56,737 nucleotides of DNA from Bacteroidota bacterium (GCA_023458215.1 JAEXAJ010000151.1:1-56737); one strand, 5' to 3'; numbered from the stretch's first letter, positions 34,462 to 44,195 are shown. Notes: generated by a model from the letters alone, not told the origin. Made by a program: numbers and translations.

Positions 34462-37290
34462 CTACTTTTCGGTAAGTGATTTCTGGTATTCACTGGGTGT
34501 CATCCCGAACTCTTCCTTGAAGCACGCTGTGAAGTATTTGCGGTTGAAATAACCTAATGTGGCGGCAACTTCCGTCACATTCTTGTTCTTGTCTTCGAGC
34601 ATGTGGCGGGCATGTTTCATCTTTATATTCCGGATGAAATCGAGTGGGGTGCGGTTGGTGATTGTTTTCAGCTTCCGCGTCAGTGTGGAGCGTGACATGT
34701 TCATGGCACTTGCCAGAGCGTTCACGTCGAAGTTGGGGTGTGTCAGGTTGTCTTCTACCGCTTTCACTGCTTTCTCCAAGAAAAGCTTGTCCAGTTGCTG
34801 GAATTCGGGTTCCACCAAGTTCACTTCGCTATCCAGGTAGGTGCGCATCTTTATCATTTCCTGGCTATCGGCCCATATCTCGTTGTTCTTGCTTTCTATC
34901 CGTTTGAGGTAGATGCGCAGACTGTAGCCGGAGAATCCCAGTACCAGCAGGAGGTAGAATAGATATGCCCACCATGTTTCGTAGAAAGCAGGCAGTCGCT
35001 CAATGGTCAGTTCGGTGATTTCATTGCTCCATACGCCATTCTCGTCGGTGGCTTTTACTTGAAAGGTATAGGTGCCTTTAGTCAGATGATTATAGATAGC
35101 AGCGTTCTTTCCTCCTTCTACATAGATCCAGTCTCTGTCTATGCCTAGCAGACGGTAGGCGTATCGTATCTTCGAGGCGTAGCGATGATTCAGCGAGGAG
35201 AAGTAGATTTCCAGATTCTGATCTTCGGGGCGCAGTTGCACATGGCTGAAAGTATTCTTGTCCTTCTTGTTGCTGAAGATAAGAGAGGTTCCTAATAGCT
35301 TGATGTCTGTGATTTTAGTCTTCACAATGCTGGCTTTTCTGTCTAGTCCATTGGAGGGAGTCACTTTGCAGATACCCGGAATACCTCCAAAATAAATACT
35401 CCCGTCCTGTGCCGTGCAGATGGTGGTAGGAAGGAAGCGTTTCAACAGGATGGAGCCATCGGTGGTGAGGTAAGTGCGAAATGAATTGTTGCGCGGGTTG
35501 AATTCAATCAGCTTCTGATTGGTATCAATCCATATATGGTTGAACGCGTCTGCCGCTATCTGATTGACCTGATTACCGTTCATGCCACAGGCATTGTTAT
35601 AATCGGTGAACTTGTTCTCGGTAGGTTCGTAAGAATATACGCCACCGTCGTAGGTTCCCAGCCATAAGGTACCGTCCGGCGCTATCGAGATGGAAGAGAA
35701 GTTGTAATTCTGTAGCAGAGGGCGTAACTTTCCGTTCGGGGTGGCTTGATAAAGGCCTTTATTCTTGGTACATATCCACATCACACCTTCGCGGCTTTCG
35801 GCAATGGCGGTTATATGTCCTAGGGTCTGGTCGTTGTGCTTGATTTTCTTTTCTCTGATGTTGTAGATGCAAAGTCCGTTTGTGCTGCCTATCCACAGCT
35901 CGCCATGGGTGTCTTCGTATAGCTTGCTGATGTATGAGGTCGACGAAATGTATTCTTCCAAGGAGAGTACATCTTCCCGGTGCATGCTCATTCCTTGGCG
36001 ACTCAGTCCATAGATTTCGCGTCCGGCATCACGGGCTATCCAGATACCCTTATGTGTATAGGCTCTGGTCATCTCGCGTCCTGCATACAGTGGTAATGAA
36101 GCAAGCTCAGGGAAGTCGGTGTAGAGGTTGATGGCATCTGTCCGGAGGTTATAGAGGAGGAGCCCGGTTCTTTCTTGCACCATCCATAGGATGCCGTCGT
36201 TTTGGTCGTCACAAAGAGCCATAATGGCCGGATTGAACTTAGTGCGTTCGTTGATGGAAGGCAGCGCATAATCCTGCATGATATTGTCTGACAGGTGGAT
36301 GATGAAGCTCTGACGGTCGAAAGCCGATACCCACAGACAGTCTTTTCCTTTCAGCACTTCGGCCAGCATGTGATTGGTGGGCAGGAGTCCTGCAGGGAAG
36401 GTGACTTGCTTGAGCATACCGTCCGGTTGGGGCTTAAAGGCTATCAGGTCGCGTGTGGTGGTAGCCCATAAATAGCCCAGGTTATTATCCTGGGTCATGT
36501 GGAGTATAAGCCCGTCTTTCTGCCCTAGGGAGTTCACCGGTATGTCGTTGAAAATATATACAGAGTCTTTCGGCGCTGTGGGGTCAAAACGAACGACTCC
36601 ATTCCCCCAGGTAGCTACCCAGAAGTAGTCATGTTCGGCATCTTGAACGATCAGTGTAGGCTGTATGTTCTCTTCGGTATAGGGGATAAAGGCATCTTTC
36701 TGTTTGTCCAGATGGTAGATGCCTGCATCCCAGATGGAGAGAATGATTTCTTTGTTCCGGCTTTCGCAGAAGCCCGAGATGTTTGCTTTGCCTTCTTTGT
36801 TATGGATGGGGTATTCTTTCACCAGTTTTCCGGTAGTGTCGTACCGGCATAATGCTCCGCAGAAGCCTATCCACATAAATCCGTCGCTGGTGGCATACAT
36901 ACTCATGATTTGTTTGTCTTGCAGCTTGGCGGTGTCTAGCGGAGTGATGTTGTAGTCTGTCTTGTTCAGAATATAGGCACCCTTGTCGGTACCGAACCAT
37001 ATTCTGCCTTCGCGGTCTTCGGCGATGCACTCCACCAGGTCATCTTTCAGATTACGAGGAGTCTTGATGTCCGAGCGGAATACTTGTATGTTGTAGCCGT
37101 CGTCCCGGCAAAGCCCGTTGACGGTGCCATACCACATATAACCTTCACTATCTCTGAATACACGGTGAATGGCGCTGACGGGCAGTTGCTTCAGCGTAGG
37201 AATATCTGAGATAGATATGCTTTGCGAACGCGTCAGGCAGGGGTAAATGAGTAGTAGTAAGGTCAATATGTATTTTATCATAGTTTGCAT
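34462..37290 (-). CDS. HTCS-like one-component regulator: two-propeller sensor, membrane segment, AraC domain, no kinase
   Basis: A 942-residue regulator. After a signal peptide (about 1-22) come many Reg_prop blades (WYGTVNGLCR, IWFGTDKGAY, LWIGSTNGLCIYN, LWLGTYDGGVYSY) forming the periplasmic sensor, then a Y_Y_Y-like domain (about 690-760, YRLLGIDRDW, GTYTFQVKATDENG), a membrane segment (about 768-788) and, after a linker of about 45 residues, an AraC-type DNA-binding domain (about 838-942). The histidine kinase, ATPase and receiver modules of a normal HTCS are absent, with no sign of frameshift, so signalling must cross the membrane directly. It lies upstream of the PUL B susC on the same strand and likely activates it. 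ATG at 37281 is an alternative start. Confidence 0.88.
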   Translation of the reverse strand: MQTMIKYILTLLLLIYPCLTRSQSISISDIPTLKQLPVSAIHRVFRDSEGYMWYGTVNGLCRDDGYNIQVFRSDIKTPRNLKDDLVECIAEDREGRIWFGTDKGAYILNKTDYNITPLDTAKLQDKQIMSMYATSDGFMWIGFCGALCRYDTTGKLVKEYPIHNKEGKANISGFCESRNKEIILSIWDAGIYHLDKQKDAFIPYTEENIQPTLIVQDAEHDYFWVATWGNGVVRFDPTAPKDSVYIFNDIPVNSLGQKDGLILHMTQDNNLGYLWATTTRDLIAFKPQPDGMLKQVTFPAGLLPTNHMLAEVLKGKDCLWVSAFDRQSFIIHLSDNIMQDYALPSINERTKFNPAIMALCDDQNDGILWMVQERTGLLLYNLRTDAINLYTDFPELASLPLYAGREMTRAYTHKGIWIARDAGREIYGLSRQGMSMHREDVLSLEEYISSTSYISKLYEDTHGELWIGSTNGLCIYNIREKKIKHNDQTLGHITAIAESREGVMWICTKNKGLYQATPNGKLRPLLQNYNFSSISIAPDGTLWLGTYDGGVYSYEPTENKFTDYNNACGMNGNQVNQIAADAFNHIWIDTNQKLIEFNPRNNSFRTYLTTDGSILLKRFLPTTICTAQDGSIYFGGIPGICKVTPSNGLDRKASIVKTKITDIKLLGTSLIFSNKKDKNTFSHVQLRPEDQNLEIYFSSLNHRYASKIRYAYRLLGIDRDWIYVEGGKNAAIYNHLTKGTYTFQVKATDENGVWSNEITELTIERLPAFYETWWAYLFYLLLVLGFSGYSLRIYLKRIESKNNEIWADSQEMIKMRTYLDSEVNLVEPEFQQLDKLFLEKAVKAVEDNLTHPNFDVNALASAMNMSRSTLTRKLKTITNRTPLDFIRNIKMKHARHMLEDKNKNVTEVAATLGYFNRKYFTACFKEEFGMTPSEYQKSLTEK

Positions 37291-37301
37291 TCTTTTAATT
37301 G

Positions 37302-37309
37302 CAAAAGTA
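37302..37309 (-). promoter_or_regulatory. -7 box (TACTTTTG, minus strand) of the propeller-AraC regulator
   Basis: Exact TAnnTTTG match on the minus strand, only 11 bases above the annotated ATG at 37290. Transcription would start near 37296, so the leader is very short or the ATG at 37281 is used. Confidence 0.5.
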
Positions 37310-37320
37310 TGAAAAAAATG

Positions 37321-37628
37321 GGAGCGGAGTTGATAAAGTGTCTTTTAATTGAATGATGATCTTCGTTTCTTGCAGATAATCACTTATTGATCGGGCGAGG
37401 CAATAAAAGTGACACAATCCCATGTTGCGTTGTACGACATGCCCATGTCATGTAGAGGATGAATATGTGTTAAGCAAAATAGGACGCCGGATGAAACAGA
37501 CTATGCTTCTTACTCAAACAGACCATGAGCCTCGGTTGGATCAATAAGGTTCTAATGTCGGAAATAAGAGACGAGGTCAGGAAGAGTGGCTAGTATCAAG
37601 ATTTTGCGATAAGTGAAATTTACTACTA
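37321..37628. other. Gene-free spacer with weak dyads and a weak 22-bp repeat pair
   Basis: No gene seen. GACATG-CC-CATGTC at 37436-37449 is a tight inverted repeat and CATGTTG/CGACATG (37421-37441) another. AAACAGACyATG occurs at 37494 and again at 37516, 22 bp apart, which may be a decayed array of the A-D type; the similarity is too weak to be sure. Confidence 0.4.
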
Positions 37629-37630
37629 TA

Positions 37631-37662
37631 AAAGAGGGAGGAACCTCACGGCCCCTCCCTCT
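37631..37662 (-). terminator. Terminator after susD of PUL A
   Basis: Read on the minus strand, AGAGGGAGG pairs with CCTCCCTCT (37654-37662 with 37633-37641) and is followed by TTTATAG. It lies 78 bases beyond the susD stop at 37740. Confidence 0.7.
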
Positions 37663-37739
37663 CACACATAAATTAAATTGATTAAGGTCTATTTAATATT
37701 TGATCATAAGGTTAGAATACTTTTGTTGTTCTGCTTTTA

Positions 37740-39242
37740 TTAGTAACCTGCATTATTAGTCCAACCAGTCAACAGAATTTGTGCATCGGGAATTGGCATG
37801 AAATAATGATTATTAGCTTTAAATACAGAATTCGGCCATTCTGTTGGACGTACCTCTGAAACTTTTTCCAAACGAACAAGATCAAACCAGCGTCTCATTT
37901 CTGCGAAGAATTCCCAACCATTTTCATCAAATACTGCTTTTTCAAAAGCTACAGGGTCGGTAGTATTGGTTATTACCGCTGATTTGGCACGGTCTTGTAC
38001 CTCTTTTAAACATTTAGCCGCTAAAGTATTTACTGAATTTGTCGCTTTGGTTGAGGACTCTGCGTACATTAATAATACGTCCGCATAACGATAAATACAA
38101 GTAATTCCATTAGCTTGAGCACTGTTGCCTGGTACACCTTCATCGTAATCATAATACTTAGAAATGGCGGGTTTTTTCTCTCTACTATCTTTATAGTTGA
38201 CAACTTCGTCTTTAGCAATAGGCCATTCTGTCATATAATTCCAGTCTTTACGTTCTCCGGCTGGATATTTTAAGTAGAAAGCTTCAACTCCATAGTAATC
38301 TGCCCAACCGGCCTTTGGATAGAAATCATTCGGATAGTATGATTTTCCGTAATTACTGGCAGTTTTCTGCTTGGCACTATGATGCAAAGCAAACATGTGC
38401 TCATTTGCGTCTCCTTTTTTAGCTTCTTTCCACAAGTCTTCGTATCTCGGAGTCAGTTTTAAACCTGAATTCTCAATGATATCTTTTGTTTCTTGAGCTG
38501 CTTTGGCATAGTATTCAGTACCTTTTTTTAAGGGCCATCCTGCCATAGTCATGTAAACATCAGCTAAACATGCTTTTGCTGCCCACTTTGACGGAGTAGA
38601 GCTGAAGCCACTGCGGCTTTTTTCGGGTAACCATTCTACAGCTTTCACTAAACTAGGCACAATCACTTTATCATAAATCTCGGCACAAGAAGTGCGAGGC
38701 ATTCTAGTATCAGCATCAGCATTACTTAAAATCAAAGGTACATCTCCGAATAAGCGTACGAGATAAAAATAGGCAAGTCCACGCATGAAATAAGCTTCGC
38801 CTAATACTTGCTGATATTCTTTCTCTTTCTTTTTCAATTCCTCTGTAGTTCCTTCCGGTATTTTCACATTGTTGATTAATTTATTGGAGTTATTCACTAC
38901 TGCAAAGAATAAATCCCAAGGAATACTTACATCATCTTTATTAGCATCTGTACTTGGGCTTAAATCAGCAAAGTACGCATATCGGTTATTGGCTTTAGTA
39001 GCCGCATAAGTAATTTCATCGGCTCCGATGTTGATAATTTGCATACGGCAATTGAAGCCATAATTACCTTGCCATAAATCATTGTAAAGACCGGTTGTGG
39101 CTTTTTTCAATCCATCAAGATCTAATTTAGCAAGATACTCTTCTTCTGTTATGAATGATTGCGGCTCTTGATTGAGATCAACGCAAGAAGTAGTAAAAAG
39201 CAAACTGCTTGCCATCAATGCTATATATAATATTTTTTTCAT
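37740..39242 (-). CDS. SusD/RagB family lipoprotein (PUL A)
   Basis: A 500-residue surface glycan-binding lipoprotein with lipidated Cys20 (FTTSC). The family signature LGEAYFMRGLAYFYLVRLFGDVPLI is split over about residues 150-175, and the C-terminus has WEFFAEMRRWFDLVRL and MPIPDAQILLTGWTNNAGY. It lies 22 bases after the susC stop and ends at a GC-rich terminator. In this block with a sulfatase and an HTCS, chondroitin/dermatan sulfate or hyaluronan oligosaccharides are the likeliest ligands; this is inferred from context only. A+T content appears somewhat higher than in the neighbouring PUL B genes. Confidence 0.95.
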   Translation of the reverse strand: MKKILYIALMASSLLFTTSCVDLNQEPQSFITEEEYLAKLDLDGLKKATTGLYNDLWQGNYGFNCRMQIINIGADEITYAATKANNRYAYFADLSPSTDANKDDVSIPWDLFFAVVNNSNKLINNVKIPEGTTEELKKKEKEYQQVLGEAYFMRGLAYFYLVRLFGDVPLILSNADADTRMPRTSCAEIYDKVIVPSLVKAVEWLPEKSRSGFSSTPSKWAAKACLADVYMTMAGWPLKKGTEYYAKAAQETKDIIENSGLKLTPRYEDLWKEAKKGDANEHMFALHHSAKQKTASNYGKSYYPNDFYPKAGWADYYGVEAFYLKYPAGERKDWNYMTEWPIAKDEVVNYKDSREKKPAISKYYDYDEGVPGNSAQANGITCIYRYADVLLMYAESSTKATNSVNTLAAKCLKEVQDRAKSAVITNTTDPVAFEKAVFDENGWEFFAEMRRWFDLVRLEKVSEVRPTEWPNSVFKANNHYFMPIPDAQILLTGWTNNAGY

Positions 39243-39264
39243 AATTCGTTCTGTTTAGTAGTGA

Positions 39265-42200
39265 TTAAAATGAGAAGTTCAAACCAAGTAAGTAGTTACG
39301 GCTATTAGGATATGCACCCCAATCAACGCCTTGTACTAATGGAGTTCCCATTGCTGCTTCAGGGTCAAGTCCTTTATATTTAGTAATATGGAATGGGTTT
39401 TGAACGGATGCGTATACGCGCAAGTTAGAAATACCTATTGCCTTACAAGCGTTGTTTGGCAATGAATAACCTAAGGTAATACTCTTCATCTTTATGAAGC
39501 TTCCGTCTTCGACAAAACGTGTACTGAAGAATTTGTTTTCAACACCACCTTTTACAAAACCTGGAATATCTGTGTTTGTATTAGTTGGAGTCCAACGGTT
39601 CAATAACTCCCGTTTTGGTGTTACAAAGCACATATTTTGTCCAGAGATAGTGTTATATCCCATCTGATCGGTTGCGTTGTAAATATCAAATCCATGGAAA
39701 CCTACAACAAAGAATGAGAAGTCAAAATTCTTATAGCTAAAGCTATTGCTCCATCCCCAGTTGAATGTGGGTTGACCGCAGCCGATAACACCTTGGTCAG
39801 CATCAGTGTAAATACCATCTTTGTTTGCATCTACATATTTAGAATTACCAGCTACAACTTTGTACACTTCACCGTTTGTTTTACCATTCGTTTTGCCTTC
39901 AGCATCTGTAAATGGCGCTTTAATTTCGTCTTCCTGCCAAACACCTGCGAAAGTATATCCCCAGAAAGTTCCTAATTTTTGTCCTTCTATCATTTGGAAT
40001 AATGTATTTTGGTAGCTACCGGCTTGTTGTTGGCGATGGTTGTAAGTTGGTATCTTGCTAAAGGTGCCTTTGTTATGAGATAAAGTCAGGTCGGTATGCC
40101 AATTGAAATCTTTTCCGGTAATAGGGTCAGCGCTGATCGTAAATTCAACACCGGTATTCTTAATTTCTCCCGCATTCTTCAATAATGAAGGATATCCCAT
40201 GTGAGTAGGTTGTGCAACGTCCAACAAGATATCTTTGGAGATTTTGTTGTACCAATCGGCTGTAAAGCGTAAACGACCATTGAATAAACCGAAATCTAAA
40301 CCAACATTTATTTGATCATTACGTTCCCACTTCAAGTATGGAGCAGCTGGGCGGTCAACGGCATAAGAAGTAGTACCATCTGAATTGGTTACAGGTTTTC
40401 TCTTAGAGAAGATACGATAAGCTTCAACAGATTGATTTCCTACAGAACCATAACCTGCACGCAATTTAAGTTGGTCAATTGATTCAAAGTCTTTCATAAA
40501 AGCTTCTTGCTTAATATCCCATGCTAAAGCGGCAGAAGGGAAGTAATCCCATCTTTCTTTCAGACGTGATGAACCATCAGCCCGAATGGAGGCTGTGATC
40601 ATATATCGGTTCATAAATACGTAGTTTACGCGGAACATTCCAGACATAAGAGTGTTGATGATATTCTCTGAAGCGACTGTAGAAAGTGCTGCATTTGAGT
40701 AACCTAGGGCATTGTAACCAAGCTCCTCCGCAAAATCCAGTCCTCTGGCAGTACTTGTATGGTTGTAGTCATCTCCGTACGACTGTTCAAATACTGCAGT
40801 TGCATTGATACGATGGTTTTTATTAAACTCTTTCACATAACTTAGAGTGTTGGTGTTCAGCCAACCCACATTAAATTGGCTGGCAGCACTGGCTTGGCTT
40901 ATATTACCATTTTTGAATGCTGTATAGCTCAAGTCATTTTCGTTGGTACGATTTAGTCTGTTGTCGAAAGTTACGCCTAGTTGAGAACGGAAAGATAAGC
41001 CGTCAATAATATCAAACTGTACGTAACCTTGCATACGGTTGTTTAACGTTTGGTTTAACGTTTTGGATTCCCATATCATACCCATTGGGTTGTAAGTGGC
41101 GCTACCATCAATGAATGCGTTATTATAAGATCCATCATCTTTTTTAGGCATGATTGTATTAGGGAAATAGGTAGCTTGTTGAATTAATCCGTCATATTGG
41201 CTGATACGCGGTTTGGATGATGTGTTGTAGTAACCATAAATATTTAAACCTACTTTCCACCATTTTTTGATATTGGTATCAACTTTCAAGCGCCAGCTAT
41301 ATACGCTGTTTTCTGATCCTTTGATAACACCTTCGTTGTTTTCATAGCGCAAAGATGCCAAGAATGTTGTTTTCTCACCGCCACCGGCAATAGAAAGTTC
41401 GTAGTTCTGTACGAGTGCAGGATCACGGAAAATGTTTTTGGCATAGTTATATCCAGCACTACCATTCTCGAAAGCTTTCAGTTGTGTAGCGTCATAATAT
41501 GGCTTTTGACTTCCACCGAAATACTCCTTCGCATAGTCATTTGCTAAATTCGCATATTCGAAAGGTGAGAGGGTATCCGGATATTTTGCAACTGTTTTCA
41601 TGTTTGCAAAGGCATTGAACGATACGGTTAACTTATCTTTGTTAGGAGTTTTTGTAGTTACTAGAATAACACCATTGGCACCACGAGAACCATAAACAGC
41701 AGTTGCGGATGCATCTTTCAATACTTCAATTGAAGCGATATCCGAAGGATTCAGAGATTTCATAGAACCACCGATAAATCCGTCGATAACTACCAGCGGA
41801 CCAGTTTCGGCGGTGATAGAGTTGATACCACGCACGCGAATTGTATTGTCACTGCTTGGGTCACCTGAACCTGACAATACAGATACACCAGCCATACGTC
41901 CTTGTAAAGCGTCAGATACATTACCAGAAGGGGTGCTCTTCAAAGCATCGGCAGTCTTTACCGATGCCACCGCACCCGTCAAGTCACTTTTGCGTTGTAC
42001 ACCATAACCTACAACCACAACTTCATTCAGCATTTGGCTGTCTTCTGCCAGTTGTACATTGATCTTGGTTTTTCCGGCTACGGCGATTTTTTGTGTCTGA
42101 TAGCCGATGTAAGAAAATACGAGAGTTGCGTTAGAAGGTACATTCGGGAGAGAGTAGTTTCCGTCAATGTCAGTAATGGTTCCGTTGCTTGTTCCTTCTA

Positions 42201-42345
42201 TCTGGATAGAAGCACCAATCACCGGACCTAAATTGTCAGTCACTGTACCTGTTACTGTGATGTTCTGTGCGTTTGCCTGTGTGGCAAATAGTACAGAGAG
42301 TAACATAATACCTAATGCTTTGAGGAAATTAGATTTCTGTTTCAT
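39265..42345 (-). CDS. SusC/RagA family TonB-dependent transporter (PUL A)
   Basis: A 1026-residue outer-membrane importer. Signal peptide 1-26 (LFATQANAQ), carboxypeptidase-regulatory-like domain (about 28-105, GPVIGASIQIEGTSNGT), TonB-box region NEVVVVGYGVQRKSDL, plug (about 115-240, IASIEVLKDASATAVYGSRG) and barrel ending LLGLNFSF. It is transcribed from a -7 box at 42420-42427 and is preceded by a 44-bp palindrome (42457-42500), a candidate operator for the HTCS encoded two genes upstream. Gene order HTCS-sulfatase-susC-susD recalls the B. thetaiotaomicron chondroitin sulfate locus around BT3330-BT3334 (from memory). Confidence 0.95.
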   Translation of the reverse strand: MKQKSNFLKALGIMLLSVLFATQANAQNITVTGTVTDNLGPVIGASIQIEGTSNGTITDIDGNYSLPNVPSNATLVFSYIGYQTQKIAVAGKTKINVQLAEDSQMLNEVVVVGYGVQRKSDLTGAVASVKTADALKSTPSGNVSDALQGRMAGVSVLSGSGDPSSDNTIRVRGINSITAETGPLVVIDGFIGGSMKSLNPSDIASIEVLKDASATAVYGSRGANGVILVTTKTPNKDKLTVSFNAFANMKTVAKYPDTLSPFEYANLANDYAKEYFGGSQKPYYDATQLKAFENGSAGYNYAKNIFRDPALVQNYELSIAGGGEKTTFLASLRYENNEGVIKGSENSVYSWRLKVDTNIKKWWKVGLNIYGYYNTSSKPRISQYDGLIQQATYFPNTIMPKKDDGSYNNAFIDGSATYNPMGMIWESKTLNQTLNNRMQGYVQFDIIDGLSFRSQLGVTFDNRLNRTNENDLSYTAFKNGNISQASAASQFNVGWLNTNTLSYVKEFNKNHRINATAVFEQSYGDDYNHTSTARGLDFAEELGYNALGYSNAALSTVASENIINTLMSGMFRVNYVFMNRYMITASIRADGSSRLKERWDYFPSAALAWDIKQEAFMKDFESIDQLKLRAGYGSVGNQSVEAYRIFSKRKPVTNSDGTTSYAVDRPAAPYLKWERNDQINVGLDFGLFNGRLRFTADWYNKISKDILLDVAQPTHMGYPSLLKNAGEIKNTGVEFTISADPITGKDFNWHTDLTLSHNKGTFSKIPTYNHRQQQAGSYQNTLFQMIEGQKLGTFWGYTFAGVWQEDEIKAPFTDAEGKTNGKTNGEVYKVVAGNSKYVDANKDGIYTDADQGVIGCGQPTFNWGWSNSFSYKNFDFSFFVVGFHGFDIYNATDQMGYNTISGQNMCFVTPKRELLNRWTPTNTNTDIPGFVKGGVENKFFSTRFVEDGSFIKMKSITLGYSLPNNACKAIGISNLRVYASVQNPFHITKYKGLDPEAAMGTPLVQGVDWGAYPNSRNYLLGLNFSF

Positions 42346-42419
42346 AAATATTAATTTAATAAGTTATTAATAAAGGTTGTTTTTGTTTGATATTTGGTAA
42401 AACGATTAAAATCACACCG

Positions 42420-42427
42420 CAAAAGTA
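42420..42427 (-). promoter_or_regulatory. -7 box (TACTTTTG, minus strand) of susC in PUL A
   Basis: Exact TAnnTTTG on the minus strand, 74 bases above the susC ATG, leaving a leader of about 70 bases. The large palindrome at 42457-42500 is 30 bases further upstream, the usual place for an activator site. Confidence 0.55.
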
Positions 42428-42456
42428 TAGGATGAAAAGTGCATAAGTATTAGTTA

Positions 42457-42511
42457 ATTGTTCGCAAATAGTACGAATTCGTACAAAATTTGCGAACAAT
42501 ACCTGTATTGT
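42457..42511. promoter_or_regulatory. 44-bp imperfect palindrome plus adjacent 16-bp palindrome upstream of susC
   Basis: Outer arms ATTGTTCGCAAA (42457-42468) and TTTGCGAACAAT (42489-42500) are perfect complements and enclose GTACGAATTCGTAC (42471-42484), a perfect 14-bp palindrome. A second palindrome, ACAATAC-CT-GTATTGT, covers 42496-42511 and abuts the sulfatase stop codon. No U-tract follows, so an operator is at least as likely as a terminator. Confidence 0.55.
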
Positions 42512-42512
42512 A

Positions 42513-44072
42513 CTATTTCCTATCCTCTTGATTTTTGGCTGCTTTTACCTCTTCCAATAGGCTGGAGAGGGCTTTCACCCTTTCAGGATTGGCTTCTGCC
42601 ACATTTGTTTTCTCCGATGGGTCGATGGAGAGGTTGTATAATTGCGGTTTCGGGGCGTTGCCCAACTCCATTTTAGTCCAGAACTCTATGGCAGGCTTGT
42701 CGCTGGGCTCAATATACTTCCAGTCTTTTTGGATAATAGATAATGTGTTGTCCAGATTCTGTTGTACAATATAGTCACATCCGGTAGTGTCTGTTCCCAG
42801 GAAGTTGTTCAACTGGTCACGGCTATCCGGAGCAATGCCCGGTTTTAAAGGATGGTTTAATAAACTGGCAAGAGAGGCATAGACATCAATCATAGAAAAT
42901 AGGGCTTGTTGTTTGCCGGGCTTGATACCATTAGGCCAACGTACGATGAAGGGTATGCGTGTGCCGGCATCGTATGCGCTGTATTTTCCACCACGGTAGT
43001 GCTTCATGGGAGTATGACCGTTGAGCAATTCAAAAGCTTGGTCTTGATAGCCGTCGTCAATCACGGGGCCATTGTCACTACAAAATACAATAATGGTGTT
43101 ATCTGCAATTTTCAGGCTATCCAGCGTACGCATAATTTCTCCGACTGTCCAGTCAAGCTGAAGAATAACGTCGCCACGGACACCTAAGCCGCTCTTACCT
43201 GCAAAACGTGGGTGCGGTACTCGGGGAACGTGAACATCTTGTGTGCCCATATATAGGAAGAAAGGTTTATCTTTATGGGAAGTGATAAAGTCTTTGGCTT
43301 TGCCGGTAATGATGTCCGCAATGTCTTCATCCACCCAGAGAGCCGATTTACCGCCGGTCATCCAGCCGATACGAGGAATGCCGTTAACGATGGTGTTATT
43401 GTGCCCTTGGCTGGGTTTCATTTTTACCAGTTCGGGATTTTCCAGTCCGGTGGGCCAATTGCCTACTTTGTGGTCATAACTTACGGTAATAGGATCATTC
43501 GGGTCGAGTCCTACAACCCGTCCGTTCTCTACAAAGACACAGGGAACACGGTCGACGGTAGCGGGTATGATGAACTCGTAGCCAAAGCCGATATCTTGCG
43601 TATTCGGTCTGATCTGTTGGTTGAAGTCGGTACCTCCTTTAGGGCCTAAGCCTAAATGCCATTTGCCTATGGCAGCAGTTGCATATCCTTCTGACAGGAA
43701 CATATCGGCCATCGTAACACAAGCGGTATCGATAATAAGTTCGGAGTTGCCCGGGGCAATGCCTGTATTCTTCTGCCTCCAGGGATATTTGCCGGTCAGC
43801 AAACCGAAGCGCGAAGGTGTACTGGTAGAAGAGGTAGCGTATGCATTAGTAAACTGCATCCCTTGACCGGCCAGGCGGTCGATATTCGGTGTGCTTACTT
43901 TAGTCGCACCGTAACAACTGAGATCGCCGATGCCTAGATCATCTGCTATCAGATAGATTATGTTTGGCTTCTGCGGTTGACTACTTTTAGCTTCTTGTTT
44001 CGAAGCGTTCCCGCATCCTACTAAAAGCACCGCACTTGGAAGAAACGGTAAAAGAGTGGATAAATGTTTCAT
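42513..44072 (-). CDS. Serine-type S1 sulfatase lipoprotein, probable glycosaminoglycan sulfatase
   Basis: A 519-residue formylglycine sulfatase. Signal peptide with lipobox LVGC (Cys20), so membrane-anchored. Metal-binding Asp44-Asp45 lie in LIADDLGIGD; the modification motif is S84-T-P-S-R88 within SSTSTPSRFGLLTGKYPW, so formylglycine comes from serine and requires an anSME-type maturase. Further motifs are AIGKWHLG, GTQDVHVPRVPH and FCSDNGP. Length and motifs fit the S1 family. Sitting between the HTCS and susC of a likely chondroitin sulfate locus, it may remove 6-O-sulfate from N-acetylgalactosamine as the sulfatase in the equivalent B. thetaiotaomicron position does; positional specificity is inferred, not shown. 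Own -7 box upstream. Confidence 0.9.
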   Translation of the reverse strand: MKHLSTLLPFLPSAVLLVGCGNASKQEAKSSQPQKPNIIYLIADDLGIGDLSCYGATKVSTPNIDRLAGQGMQFTNAYATSSTSTPSRFGLLTGKYPWRQKNTGIAPGNSELIIDTACVTMADMFLSEGYATAAIGKWHLGLGPKGGTDFNQQIRPNTQDIGFGYEFIIPATVDRVPCVFVENGRVVGLDPNDPITVSYDHKVGNWPTGLENPELVKMKPSQGHNNTIVNGIPRIGWMTGGKSALWVDEDIADIITGKAKDFITSHKDKPFFLYMGTQDVHVPRVPHPRFAGKSGLGVRGDVILQLDWTVGEIMRTLDSLKIADNTIIVFCSDNGPVIDDGYQDQAFELLNGHTPMKHYRGGKYSAYDAGTRIPFIVRWPNGIKPGKQQALFSMIDVYASLASLLNHPLKPGIAPDSRDQLNNFLGTDTTGCDYIVQQNLDNTLSIIQKDWKYIEPSDKPAIEFWTKMELGNAPKPQLYNLSIDPSEKTNVAEANPERVKALSSLLEEVKAAKNQEDRK

Positions 44073-44075
44073 AGT

Positions 44076-44113
44076 CTTTGGACTTTAAAGTTTGATTTCT
44101 GAGTCCAAAGATA
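44076..44113 (-). promoter_or_regulatory. -7 box (TATCTTTG) of the sulfatase gene within a 9-bp inverted repeat
   Basis: The minus strand reads TATCTTTG at 44106-44113. CTTTGGACT (44076-44084) and AGTCCAAAG (44102-44110) are perfect complements; the outer arm overlaps the -7 box and the inner arm is next to the start codon. A DNA-level control site is possible because the transcript would begin inside the repeat. Confidence 0.5.
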
Positions 44114-44195
44114 GAGCGCCGCTTTGACTATCGTGTCTAAAGAAGTACAGGGAAGGGGAGAAAATGTACAAAAGAACAATTCTAGTCGCTAATTG

